64,000 bases of DNA from an uncultured Acidimicrobiaceae bacterium (GTDB lineage: Bacteria > Actinomycetota > Acidimicrobiia > Spongiisociales > SHLN01): the NCBI GenBank assembly GCA_947259275.1, contig CAMYMH010000018.1:1-64000 (forward strand). The letters are read 5' to 3'. A model generated the notes under the pieces. The model worked only from the letters and a program-made list of their open reading frames with translations. It was not told where the DNA came from and searched no databases. Below, piece by piece: positions 55,871-64,000 of this stretch. The translations under genes and the position numbers were made by a program. Each line of letters starts with the position of its first letter. Position 1 is the stretch's first letter.

Positions 55871-57999
55871 CACGTTCAGCTACCGCCGAGACGGTGACCG
55901 ATACCACCGTGACCGCTCGCACACTGATTCGATTTCTGCGGGTAGCGGTTGTCATCGGCGGCGCCCTCGCTGTGATGGGATCGGCGATACTCATCGTCGA
56001 CGGACATGCCGGATCCTGGTGGTCGGATGCTTTCGCGTTCTTCGCGCTGTTTTCGGTATTCTTCGGCGTGTTCGGGTGGCTGGTGGCTCCTCAACAGCCC
56101 CGCAACGGGGTGGTGTGGACCATGGTGGCCTCCGCCTTCTTTTTCGGCCTCTTCATCGTCGGCGTCGCCGGCGCCGTATTGGTCGTCGACGATCCGGACG
56201 GGTTCTTGGCCGCCTCCCAGTCAATAATCGCCTCCGATATCCCCACGTCAGCAGCCTGGATCCTGATGTTCACTCAGCCAGGCTTTCTGTTGGCTTTGTT
56301 CCCGCTGTTGACCTTTGGTCTGCTGCTGTTCCCCGACGGCACGCTGCCGTCGCCCCGGTGGCGTTGGGTGGGTGTGCTGGCCGGCGTCAGCATCATCGTT
56401 GGGACCGTGGGTTGGGCCTGGGGTTATCACCCTGGGAACACTGAGCCCGCCGAGGAGTCTCTACTCCTCAGCGCCGGGTTCGTGCTCGTCGGGCCCGCCG
56501 TCATCATGTCTCTGGTGGCCCTCATCGGCCGATTTCGGCGCAGCACAGGAGCCACCCGACAGCAGTTCAAGTGGGTGGTGTGGGGTACCTCGATCTTCGT
56601 ACCCGCCAACGTGATCGCCTTCGCTCTCGGGGGCGAAACCGAATCCACCGACAACCTGCTCGCGCTTCTGGTCGTGGTGGCGGGGACCATCTTCCTCGCT
56701 TCCTATGGGATCGCAGTCGGCAAGTACCGGCTCTTCGATATCGACATCGTCATCAACAAGACCGTGATGGTGACGGCATTGGGCGTGGTCATCGCCGCCC
56801 TCTATGTCGGGGTCGTGGTCGGGCTGGGGTCGCTGCTGGGCAGCGGCGCCGAGGTCGGGGTGCAGGTAGCGGCCACCGTGGTAGTAGCCCTGGCGTTCGG
56901 GCCCGTCCGCCGTCGGGCCCAGCGATGGGCCAACCGAGTTGTTTACGGCGAGCGGGCTACTCCCTATGAAGTGCTGGCCCGGTTCTCGCACCGAGCGGCG
57001 GACACAGCCGACGACGAGCTGCTGGCCCGGATACCCAGGCTCATAGTCGACGGCACCGGAGCCGTCGAGGCGGCGCTGTGGGTGCGATCCGACGACGGGT
57101 TCCGGCCGGCAGCCACCTGGCCGGAGGGCGCAGATCGATCAGAAATGCCTCCAGCCGACTCGTTCGACGATCCCAACGCCGACTACTCGTTGCCCGTCTT
57201 CCACGACGGTGAGCTTCTGGGGGGCCTCTCGCTGGTCAATGCCCGGGGCGAGGCGATGCCGCCCGCCGAAGAGACTCTGGTGGCGAACCTGGCGTCGGGG
57301 ATCGGCATGGCACTGCGCAACGCCGGGCTCACGGCTCAGCTTCGAGGCCAGGTGGCCGAGCTGGAGGCTTCGCGGGAGCGAATCCTGGCGGCCGCCGACG
57401 ACGCCCGCCGGAGTCTGGAGCGGGACCTCGACAGCGGACCGCAGCAGCAGTTGGTGGCATTGAAAGTCATGCTGGGACCGACCCGCAAGCAGGCCGCCCA
57501 AGCCGACGCCACCAAGACCGCCGAGCTCCTGGCGCAACTCGAAGCCGACGCCGGCCAGGCGATTCGGACGGTCAGGGAATTCTCCGGCGGGGTGTATCCA
57601 CCGCTGCTGGAGGCCGAGGGCCTGGCAGCCACGATTGCTCAACATACCCAGAAATCTGCGCTTCCCGTCGCGGTCGAGGCGGACGGCCTCGGCCGATACC
57701 CACGGGAGATCGAGGCGGCGGTGTACTTCACCATCCTCGAAGCACTCCAGAACATCGCCAAGTATGCGAACGCCTCGACGGTGTCGGTGCGCCTGCAGGA
57801 AGCAGACGGCGAGCTCAGCTTCGAGGTGACCGACGACGGGGCCGGTTTTGACCCGGCGACCGTGGTAGCCGGGTCCGGGCTGGCCAACATGTCAGACCGG
57901 CTCGACGCCGCCGGGGGCAGTTTGAACATGGAATCGGCACCTGGAAGGGGCACGACCGTCCGGGGGAAGGTGCCGGTCGGCGACCTGGTCGGCGCCTAG
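55867..57999 (+). CDS. NarL-family membrane sensor kinase: intact ATPase domain, DHp His replaced by Asp
   Basis: SLERDLDSGPQQQLVALKVMLG; ATPase ILEALQNIAKYANAS, VTDDGAGFD, GSGLANMSDRLDAAGG, GRGTTV. Confidence 0.88.
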   Translation: MTRSATAETVTDTTVTARTLIRFLRVAVVIGGALAVMGSAILIVDGHAGSWWSDAFAFFALFSVFFGVFGWLVAPQQPRNGVVWTMVASAFFFGLFIVGVAGAVLVVDDPDGFLAASQSIIASDIPTSAAWILMFTQPGFLLALFPLLTFGLLLFPDGTLPSPRWRWVGVLAGVSIIVGTVGWAWGYHPGNTEPAEESLLLSAGFVLVGPAVIMSLVALIGRFRRSTGATRQQFKWVVWGTSIFVPANVIAFALGGETESTDNLLALLVVVAGTIFLASYGIAVGKYRLFDIDIVINKTVMVTALGVVIAALYVGVVVGLGSLLGSGAEVGVQVAATVVVALAFGPVRRRAQRWANRVVYGERATPYEVLARFSHRAADTADDELLARIPRLIVDGTGAVEAALWVRSDDGFRPAATWPEGADRSEMPPADSFDDPNADYSLPVFHDGELLGGLSLVNARGEAMPPAEETLVANLASGIGMALRNAGLTAQLRGQVAELEASRERILAAADDARRSLERDLDSGPQQQLVALKVMLGPTRKQAAQADATKTAELLAQLEADAGQAIRTVREFSGGVYPPLLEAEGLAATIAQHTQKSALPVAVEADGLGRYPREIEAAVYFTILEALQNIAKYANASTVSVRLQEADGELSFEVTDDGAGFDPATVVAGSGLANMSDRLDAAGGSLNMESAPGRGTTVRGKVPVGDLVGA

Positions 58000-58367
58000 C
58001 TTCCGACTTGCCGCCACAGCTCCTCGAGCGCGTCCATGCCGAACTCGGACTTGGGAATGAACGCAAACGCCCCGGCATCCAGGGCGGTGTGCCGGTAATC
58101 GCCGGACTCGTGGGTGGACATGACCACCACCGGGGGTGGATGGTCGAGACTCATGATTCGACGGGTGGCCTCCAGACCGTCGATGCCGGGCATCTGGACG
58201 TCCATGAGAACCAGATCCGGCTCGAGGGCGGCGGCCATCTCCACTGCTTGCTCCCCGTTCTCGGCCTCCCCCGCCACCGCGAACCCGTCGGTCATCTCGA
58301 CCACCATGCGGGACGCCTCGCGAAAGGGCGGCTGATCGTCGACTATCAACACCTGGATCTCACTCAT
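57996..58367 (-). CDS. Stand-alone receiver-domain protein
   Basis: IQVLIVDDQPPFREASRMVVE...DLVLMDVQMPGIDGLEATRRI...VVVMSTHES...AFIPKSEF. Confidence 0.9.
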   Translation of the reverse strand: MSEIQVLIVDDQPPFREASRMVVEMTDGFAVAGEAENGEQAVEMAAALEPDLVLMDVQMPGIDGLEATRRIMSLDHPPPVVVMSTHESGDYRHTALDAGAFAFIPKSEFGMDALEELWRQVGS

Positions 58368-58440
58368 GGAACCATCATCCATACGGTTGGCTGGCCTGAC
58401 CACCGGGAAGACCCGACTCGCGGGGTGGTGCTGGCACGGA

Positions 58441-59109
58441 TCACTCCGGACCCAGCCCGAAATAGAGAAGAACCGCCCGCACCCGGCGATGGATGTCTTC
58501 GGTCTGTGACAGATCCAGTTTCGTGAAGATGGAGTTGATGTGCTTTTCAACCGACCGAGCCGAAATGAACAGCGCCTCCCCGATGGCGGCGTTGGTGCCG
58601 CCCTTGGCCATCTCGGCGAGTACCTCTCGTTCCCGGTCGGTGAGTCGGTCCAGCACCGAGTCCTTGTCTCCGGCCTGTGCCTCGATGAGGGTCTCAACCA
58701 CCCGCGGATCGATGACCGAGCCACCGTCGGCCACCCGCCTGATGGCGGCACCGAGCTCCTCAAGATTCGCCACCCGCTCTTTCAGCAGGTAGGCCCGGCC
58801 GTCGGAACCGCCCTCGAAAAGGTGCATCGCATACTCGGGTTCGATGTAATGACTCAGTACCACGACGCCGATCTCCGGGTATTCGGCTCTGATCACATTG
58901 GCAGCTCTGATCCCCTCGTCGGTCTGGGTGGGAGGCATGCGGATGTCGGTGAGCACAACCTGGGGCCGATGTTCCTCGACCGCGGCCAGCAGCTCGTCAT
59001 AGGTCTCGCAACTGGCCACAAGCTCGAGGTCGTCATCGAGCGCCAGGAGGTTCCCGATGCCCTCGCGCATCAGAAAACTGTCCTCGGCCAGGACGAGGCG
59101 CACGGTCAT
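58441..59109 (-). CDS. NarL/FixJ-type response regulator with LuxR HTH
   Basis: VRLVLAEDSFLMREGIGNLL...VVLTDIRMPP...LTDREREVLAEMAKGGTNAAIGEALFISARSVEKHINSIFTKL. Confidence 0.95.
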   Translation of the reverse strand: MTVRLVLAEDSFLMREGIGNLLALDDDLELVASCETYDELLAAVEEHRPQVVLTDIRMPPTQTDEGIRAANVIRAEYPEIGVVVLSHYIEPEYAMHLFEGGSDGRAYLLKERVANLEELGAAIRRVADGGSVIDPRVVETLIEAQAGDKDSVLDRLTDREREVLAEMAKGGTNAAIGEALFISARSVEKHINSIFTKLDLSQTEDIHRRVRAVLLYFGLGPE

Positions 59110-59147
59110 GTCAGGAGCCTACTTAGGGGCCTCCACCCCCTGCCCTG

Positions 59148-60248
59148 CTAGTCGATGCCCATCGGGCCTCCGAGAAAGCGGGCCTGGCCGTCGAAGCCGA
59201 TTTCGGATACCTCGCCGGTGGAGAGGTTGATGAGGAAGGCGTCGATGTAGGGGGCCTGGTAGGCGCCGGTTGCGGTGCGATTCACGATCAGCTGGTCTCC
59301 GCTCAGGTCCATCCCCTTCCCAACCCACCCCTGGTCGGGCCGCTCGAACTCCCGCCGAAACAGCTCCGCGCCCGTGTCGAGATCGACCACGACCACGATG
59401 AATCGAAACTCGGCACCGTCGAGCTCCAGCTGGTGATAGGCGAGTCGTCCGTCGTCACTCAACTCGGCGTACTGGTAGCAAGACTGACCCACGAGGCGAT
59501 TCGTCGCCTCGTCGTACAACTGGCCATCGGCACAGAACCCATCCGCTCCATACGGGTCTCCCTCGAAGCCGACCCGTGTGCCCGACTCCGCGTAGTACGT
59601 GAAGCCGCTGGTGGCCTCAGCATGCCAATAGGCGACGACATTTGGCCCACCGGCCGAAACCTCGATCGAGCCCGACTCCCATCCGCCAGTCACCGCGAAC
59701 TCGTCGACTGTGCGGTTTTCGAGGCCGTAGCTGCGGAGGGTCTCCCGAGCGTTGTCGGGGTTGTCGCCCTCGGTTCTCGTGTACCAGACGAACCCGTCTC
59801 CGACATCCCGGAGCTTGAGGTATTGGTCACCGGTCGGGACGAGGAGGTCGTGGGGCTCGAACGAATCGGACGGGAGATAGGAGATGATGGTGGCGTTCGG
59901 GTCCCGGAGCCCGGCGTCCGACGAGCGTTGAAATACCAGGCCGCCGGACCCATCGGCAATCGCCAGCTCCACCGGACCGTCAACCAGCTGGAAGACGAAA
60001 TCGCCCTCCACCAGGAAGGCCCCGTCGTCGTTGGCAACCGTCAGCGCAGCATCCACACCGACGGCAAGTGAGGTCCCGGTGGTGGGGGCTTCCGTGGTAG
60101 TGGTGGCTGGGCTGGTGGTGGCAGTCGTGGGCGGCCGCGAAGTCGACGTTGAGGTGGCGGCCGGTTGGCCGGTCGTAACGGCATCCTCGTCGGCACATGC
60201 GGCCCCGACGATCGCCAAAGCCAGGATCACGGCGCCGTACCGTCTCAC
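59148..60248 (-). CDS. Secreted lipoprotein, function unknown
   Basis: GTG start VRRYGAVILALAIVGAACADED then Thr/Ser-rich linker. Confidence 0.65.
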   Translation of the reverse strand: MRRYGAVILALAIVGAACADEDAVTTGQPAATSTSTSRPPTTATTSPATTTTEAPTTGTSLAVGVDAALTVANDDGAFLVEGDFVFQLVDGPVELAIADGSGGLVFQRSSDAGLRDPNATIISYLPSDSFEPHDLLVPTGDQYLKLRDVGDGFVWYTRTEGDNPDNARETLRSYGLENRTVDEFAVTGGWESGSIEVSAGGPNVVAYWHAEATSGFTYYAESGTRVGFEGDPYGADGFCADGQLYDEATNRLVGQSCYQYAELSDDGRLAYHQLELDGAEFRFIVVVVDLDTGAELFRREFERPDQGWVGKGMDLSGDQLIVNRTATGAYQAPYIDAFLINLSTGEVSEIGFDGQARFLGGPMGID

Positions 60249-60333
60249 AATCACTTGGTGACCCTCACAGACGACATCTTGGTGGATGAGACGCTCCGGG
60301 CGTGGCATTCGGGTCCTGCCAATATTGGGGGCT

Positions 60334-61701
60334 ATGGAACGCATCGCCGTTGTCGGCCGGACCAGCCGTACGCAGATCGCTTGGATGGCGGCGGTGGCCT
60401 CCGTCGGTCTTCTCATCACCTGGCAGATGTCGCTCAGCTGGCCGCACAACTACGACGAGGGCTTCAACTATTTCTTCTTTGGGCAGCGGGGTTTTCGGTT
60501 CACGGTCGACAACTACACGTACCCCAACAACCACATCCTCTTCAGTCTCTTGCAGGCCACGATCCCCCGCTCGCTGGTGGACGCCGAACCGCTGGTGCTT
60601 CGCATCCCCAACATCTTCATCTCGGCCGGGCTGCTGGTGGTGCTCACCGCCGAGGTGCGACGTCGTTGGAGCAGCGTCCCCCTGGCAGTAGCGCTCGTCC
60701 TGGCCGGTCCCTGGTCGATCATCTTCTTCCCGGTGGCGCGCGGCTATCAACTCGGTGCCTTGCTGGTTGCGGTGAGCCTGCTGGTGGTATCGCGCTACCC
60801 CGATGATTCCTGGACGCCTGCGGTCGCGGCCATCGTCATGGCCCTGGCCGCCTGGACGGTGCCGACTTTCGCATTTGGGGCACCGGTCCTCACCGCGCTG
60901 TGGGCGGTTCGGCGCCGGTGGGGAGCCGCCGCCATCTACTCATCGATGTTCGTTTTCCTCGCCTTCCTCATGTATCTGCCGGTGCTCGACGAACTGTTCA
61001 GCGAGGGTGCCAGCGGCCGCAACGAGACGCTTCCGTTTACCCGGTTCGCCCGCGACGTCACCGGTGAGTTGTTCTTCCTCCCCGACTGGGCGGCCCTGGT
61101 GCTGGTCGGCCTGGCATTGTGGGCACTGGTCGAGGCAGGCCGCCGTCTGGTTGCCCGCACCGACGACGACCGGGACCGCTGGAGCGGGCTGCTGCTGGGA
61201 TATCCGGCGATGTTCCTGCTGGTGGCCGAGCTCCTGCCCCGCTTCAGTGACGTCACTTCGCCGTTCTTTCGCAACGCCACCTTCGCCTCCCTGTTCCTAC
61301 CGGCCGGGATCTGGTTGTCGTCGGTGTGGTCGCGGCCCATCGTCAAGATCCTGCTGATCGGGCTGCTCGCCTGGAATAGCGTGCTCGGGTTCAATCTCTA
61401 TCGGGGGGTGACCGACGGGTCGCGCATCGTTGAATACGAGGGCACGTTCATCGGTCAGACACCCCGCCTCGACAACGTCCTGGCCGCCGAGGACCTCACC
61501 GAGATTCGTTGCGCCTGGACCGACGAGTGGACCTGTCGCCTCTACGAGAAGCACTTCCAGGATCGAGGGGTCCTGGTGACGTGGAACGTCGACACCATTG
61601 AGGCAACCCAATGCGCGGTCGGCCGCTACCCACCCTGGCCCGGAACCGGCATCGACCTCATCTACACCGACGGCAGGCGCGGCCTCGTCTGTTTTGACTA
61701 G
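60334..61701 (+). CDS. Multi-TM glycosyltransferase-like (GT-C/ArnT-type) membrane protein
   Basis: SWPHNYDEGFNYFFFGQRGF acidic motif in first loop; many TM helices. Confidence 0.6.
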   Translation: MERIAVVGRTSRTQIAWMAAVASVGLLITWQMSLSWPHNYDEGFNYFFFGQRGFRFTVDNYTYPNNHILFSLLQATIPRSLVDAEPLVLRIPNIFISAGLLVVLTAEVRRRWSSVPLAVALVLAGPWSIIFFPVARGYQLGALLVAVSLLVVSRYPDDSWTPAVAAIVMALAAWTVPTFAFGAPVLTALWAVRRRWGAAAIYSSMFVFLAFLMYLPVLDELFSEGASGRNETLPFTRFARDVTGELFFLPDWAALVLVGLALWALVEAGRRLVARTDDDRDRWSGLLLGYPAMFLLVAELLPRFSDVTSPFFRNATFASLFLPAGIWLSSVWSRPIVKILLIGLLAWNSVLGFNLYRGVTDGSRIVEYEGTFIGQTPRLDNVLAAEDLTEIRCAWTDEWTCRLYEKHFQDRGVLVTWNVDTIEATQCAVGRYPPWPGTGIDLIYTDGRRGLVCFD

Positions 61702-61720
61702 CCACCCTTAGGCTCCCGCC

Positions 61721-62197
61721 ATGGCACGCAAAGACATCAGCATGACCCACGACGAGCAGCAGGCCTTCCTCGGCCAGGGGCATACCCTCATCGTCACCAC
61801 CATCGGAACCGACGGGTGGCCGCACGTCGCGCCGATGTGGTACTTCATGGATGGGGAACGGGTGGCGTTCCGGTCATTCACCAGGTCGCAGAAGATGGTC
61901 AACCTGGCGCGGGACCCGAAGCTGACTGTGCTCCTCGAGGACGGGAAGACCTACCAGGAGCTGCGCGGGGTCATGATCAAGGGAACCGCCACCCTCATCC
62001 GCGACCCGGCCGACGTGCTGCGAATGTACGGGGAGTTGAGCCGCCGGTATCCCATGGCCGGGACCGAAGTCGTGCCGCTGGAGGGAGCGGCACTCGAGGC
62101 TGCCTTCGGGCGCTTCGCATCCAAGAACACCGGTGTAGTCGTCGAACCGGAATCGGTCGTGAGCTGGGATCACCGCAAACTGGCAGGGGCGTACTGA
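61721..62197 (+). CDS. Pyridoxamine 5'-phosphate oxidase-fold (PPOX/F420-type) protein
   Basis: FLGQGHTLIVTTIGTDGWPHVAPMWYFMDGERVAFRSFTRSQKMVNLARDPKLTVLLEDG. Confidence 0.85.
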   Translation: MARKDISMTHDEQQAFLGQGHTLIVTTIGTDGWPHVAPMWYFMDGERVAFRSFTRSQKMVNLARDPKLTVLLEDGKTYQELRGVMIKGTATLIRDPADVLRMYGELSRRYPMAGTEVVPLEGAALEAAFGRFASKNTGVVVEPESVVSWDHRKLAGAY

Positions 62198-62240
62198 GCA
62201 CCAGCTTGCGGGTTCTCCTCCCCCGGAGGGGGAGGTGGCC

Positions 62241-62405
62241 GGGAAGGCTTCGCCTTCCTTGGCAGTTGCGGAGCAACTGCATAGCAACCAGAAGGGTTGC
62301 CCCCCTCCCCAGCTTCGCTGGGACTCCGGGAAGGCTTCACCTTCCTTGGCAGTTGCGGAGCAACTGCATAGCAACCCGAAGGGTTGCCCCCCTCCGGGGG
62401 GAGAG
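62241..62405. repeat. Two ~87-bp direct repeats made of short hairpins
   Basis: GGAAGGC-TTC-GCCTTCC, GCAGTTGC-GGA-GCAACTGC, GCAACC-AGAA-GGGTTGC; unit starts 62241 and 62328. Confidence 0.85.
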
Positions 62406-62421
62406 GTTTGAAGGAAGACAG

Positions 62422-64000
62422 CTAGAGGTCGGTCTCGGCCGAACGGACTCCGTCGCCGCCTGCCTGCTTGACGAGATACATGGCGGTGTCGGCACGGTCC
62501 AACAGAATCTCGACGGTCTGATCTGAATTGTCCGCCAAGAGCGCGAGGCCGATGCTGACCCGAATCGGCAGCGGGCCGACCTCGGTGTCGAAGGGGGTGT
62601 CCCCGATGGAGCCGCGGACTCGCTCGGCCACGTCGAGGGCCGTCTTGAGGTCGGTCTCGGGCAAGAGGACGGCAAATTCTTCACCGCCGTACCGACCAAC
62701 CAGGTCGATGTCCCGGACCGCGTGGCGGCACCGTTCGGCCAGGTGCCGAAGCACTTCGTCCCCGATGGCATGGCCGTAGGTGTCGTTGACCCGCTTGAAC
62801 CCGTCGATATCGAGCATCAAGGCCGAAAGCGGGCGACCGGTCCGCTCGGCGCGCTCCAGCTCGCGGCGGGCGATTTCGAAGAAGCCGCGTCGGTTGTGGA
62901 GCCCGGTGAGCTCGTCGGTGACCGCCAGCCGCTGGACTTCCTCAAACAGCCGGGCGTTCTCGATGGCGATCGCTGCCTGATTGGCCATGGCCTCCAGCAG
63001 CACCAGATCGTGGCGACCGAACTCCGCCTCCCCGACCTGGTTGAGCGCGGTCAGCACACCAAAGGCCTTGCCGGCGTAGCTGAGCGGGGCAACCATCACC
63101 GCTCCCGCTCCGGTGGCTTCTCGTCGCGCCCTCGCCTGGGGGCCTTCGCGTTCGTCCGGCCGGTGAGCCGGAGAGATGATCCCCTTGTGCTCGCGCATGA
63201 CGTATCCGGCCAGGCCATCCCACAGCTCGTCGAAGGTGACGGCCACGATGCGATCTCGCCCTTCCCCCCCTCGCACGAAGTGAACCAGTTTCTTGGCTCG
63301 CGGGTTCATGGTGACCAGAGACACCCCGGTGGCCGGAATCGCCTCGGCGACACCGTCCACCACCGACTGGAGGGTCTGTTCGAGCGACGAGCCCTCGATG
63401 AGGTTCTGGGCGACTTGGTACAGCGTCTCGGTCTTGGCGAGGGTGGCCTGGGTGCGCTGGAACAGACGGGCGTTCTGAATCGCCACCGCCGCGTGGTCGC
63501 CAAAGGCGCCGACGATCATGGCCTCTTCGAGGCTGTAGGCGGCTCCCTCGCTGGCAACCGTGAGCAACCCGATCACCCGATTGCGCGCCATCAGCGGGAC
63601 TCCGATGAACGATCTCATGGAGGCATCACCAACGTAGATGCCGGTGGCCGGCGCGTCGCCATCGGAGATGATGACCGGGGCGGTGCCCTCCACGAGTTGG
63701 GCGATGATCGGATCGTCCGTTATGGAGATGGCGGACTGGCGCAGCGTTTCGGCATCATCGAAGCCCCGGCTCGCCATGACCCGCATGGAGTCGTCGATCC
63801 GGAGCATGAGCGTGGCGGTGTCAGAAGGAAGTACCTGGTCGAGACCGGCGAGAACGCCCGCCAGCACGCCGCGCAGGTCGAGCGTGCTGGTCATGCCGGC
63901 CGTGACATCGCGCAAGGTATCGGCCAGCCGGCGCTGCCGTTGCTCGGATTGAAGGCGCATCGAGTAGCCGATGACCATTCCGGCCTCGCTGGCCATCGCC
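62422..64000 (-). CDS. GAF-domain diguanylate cyclase (GGDEF), N-terminus may extend past the window
   Basis: Two GAF-like regions; DELTGLHNRRGFFEIARRELERAERTGRPLSALMLDIDGFKRVND; GRYGGEEFAVLLPET. Confidence 0.92.
   Translation of the reverse strand, partial: AMASEAGMVIGYSMRLQSEQRQRRLADTLRDVTAGMTSTLDLRGVLAGVLAGLDQVLPSDTATLMLRIDDSMRVMASRGFDDAETLRQSAISITDDPIIAQLVEGTAPVIISDGDAPATGIYVGDASMRSFIGVPLMARNRVIGLLTVASEGAAYSLEEAMIVGAFGDHAAVAIQNARLFQRTQATLAKTETLYQVAQNLIEGSSLEQTLQSVVDGVAEAIPATGVSLVTMNPRAKKLVHFVRGGEGRDRIVAVTFDELWDGLAGYVMREHKGIISPAHRPDEREGPQARARREATGAGAVMVAPLSYAGKAFGVLTALNQVGEAEFGRHDLVLLEAMANQAAIAIENARLFEEVQRLAVTDELTGLHNRRGFFEIARRELERAERTGRPLSALMLDIDGFKRVNDTYGHAIGDEVLRHLAERCRHAVRDIDLVGRYGGEEFAVLLPETDLKTALDVAERVRGSIGDTPFDTEVGPLPIRVSIGLALLADNSDQTVEILLDRADTAMYLVKQAGGDGVRSAETDL

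Overview
High-GC window (actinobacterial/acidimicrobiia-like by gene content) with mostly ordinary housekeeping genes in the first ~29 kb: threonine synthase, ADH, tRNA-Gly + dcd, AzlCD, EamA, the rpsF-ssb-rpsR-rplI-dnaB operon, panB, and a TRAP transporter. From ~29 to ~64 kb it becomes a signalling-rich accessory region. Main observations: (1) Four tandem ~1000-aa proteins (29426-41410, minus strand) share the order TIR domain, TM helix, coiled coil, beta-propeller. Consecutive genes are joined by 1-nt stop/start overlaps, and they lie downstream of a co-directional multidomain regulator (41554-44481) that reads as SARP/BTAD + cNMP-binding + TPR-like + putative SLOG/Rossmann + class III cyclase. 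(2) Two adjacent NarL-type histidine kinases (53765-57999) have complementary defects: one keeps the phospho-accepting His but has a degraded ATPase domain, the other keeps the ATPase motifs but has His replaced by Asp. A receiver-cyclase fusion, a receiver-only protein and a LuxR-type regulator sit beside them. (3) Two tandem membrane adenylate cyclases have nearly identical catalytic-domain DNA. (4) There is a 123-bp tandem array in which each unit is four short hairpins with 3-nt loops, and related hairpins are dispersed in other intergenic regions. A shikimate-kinase-like/methyltransferase fusion and a frameshifted MOSC gene were also noted. Family assignments come from motif reading by eye; no database search was run.
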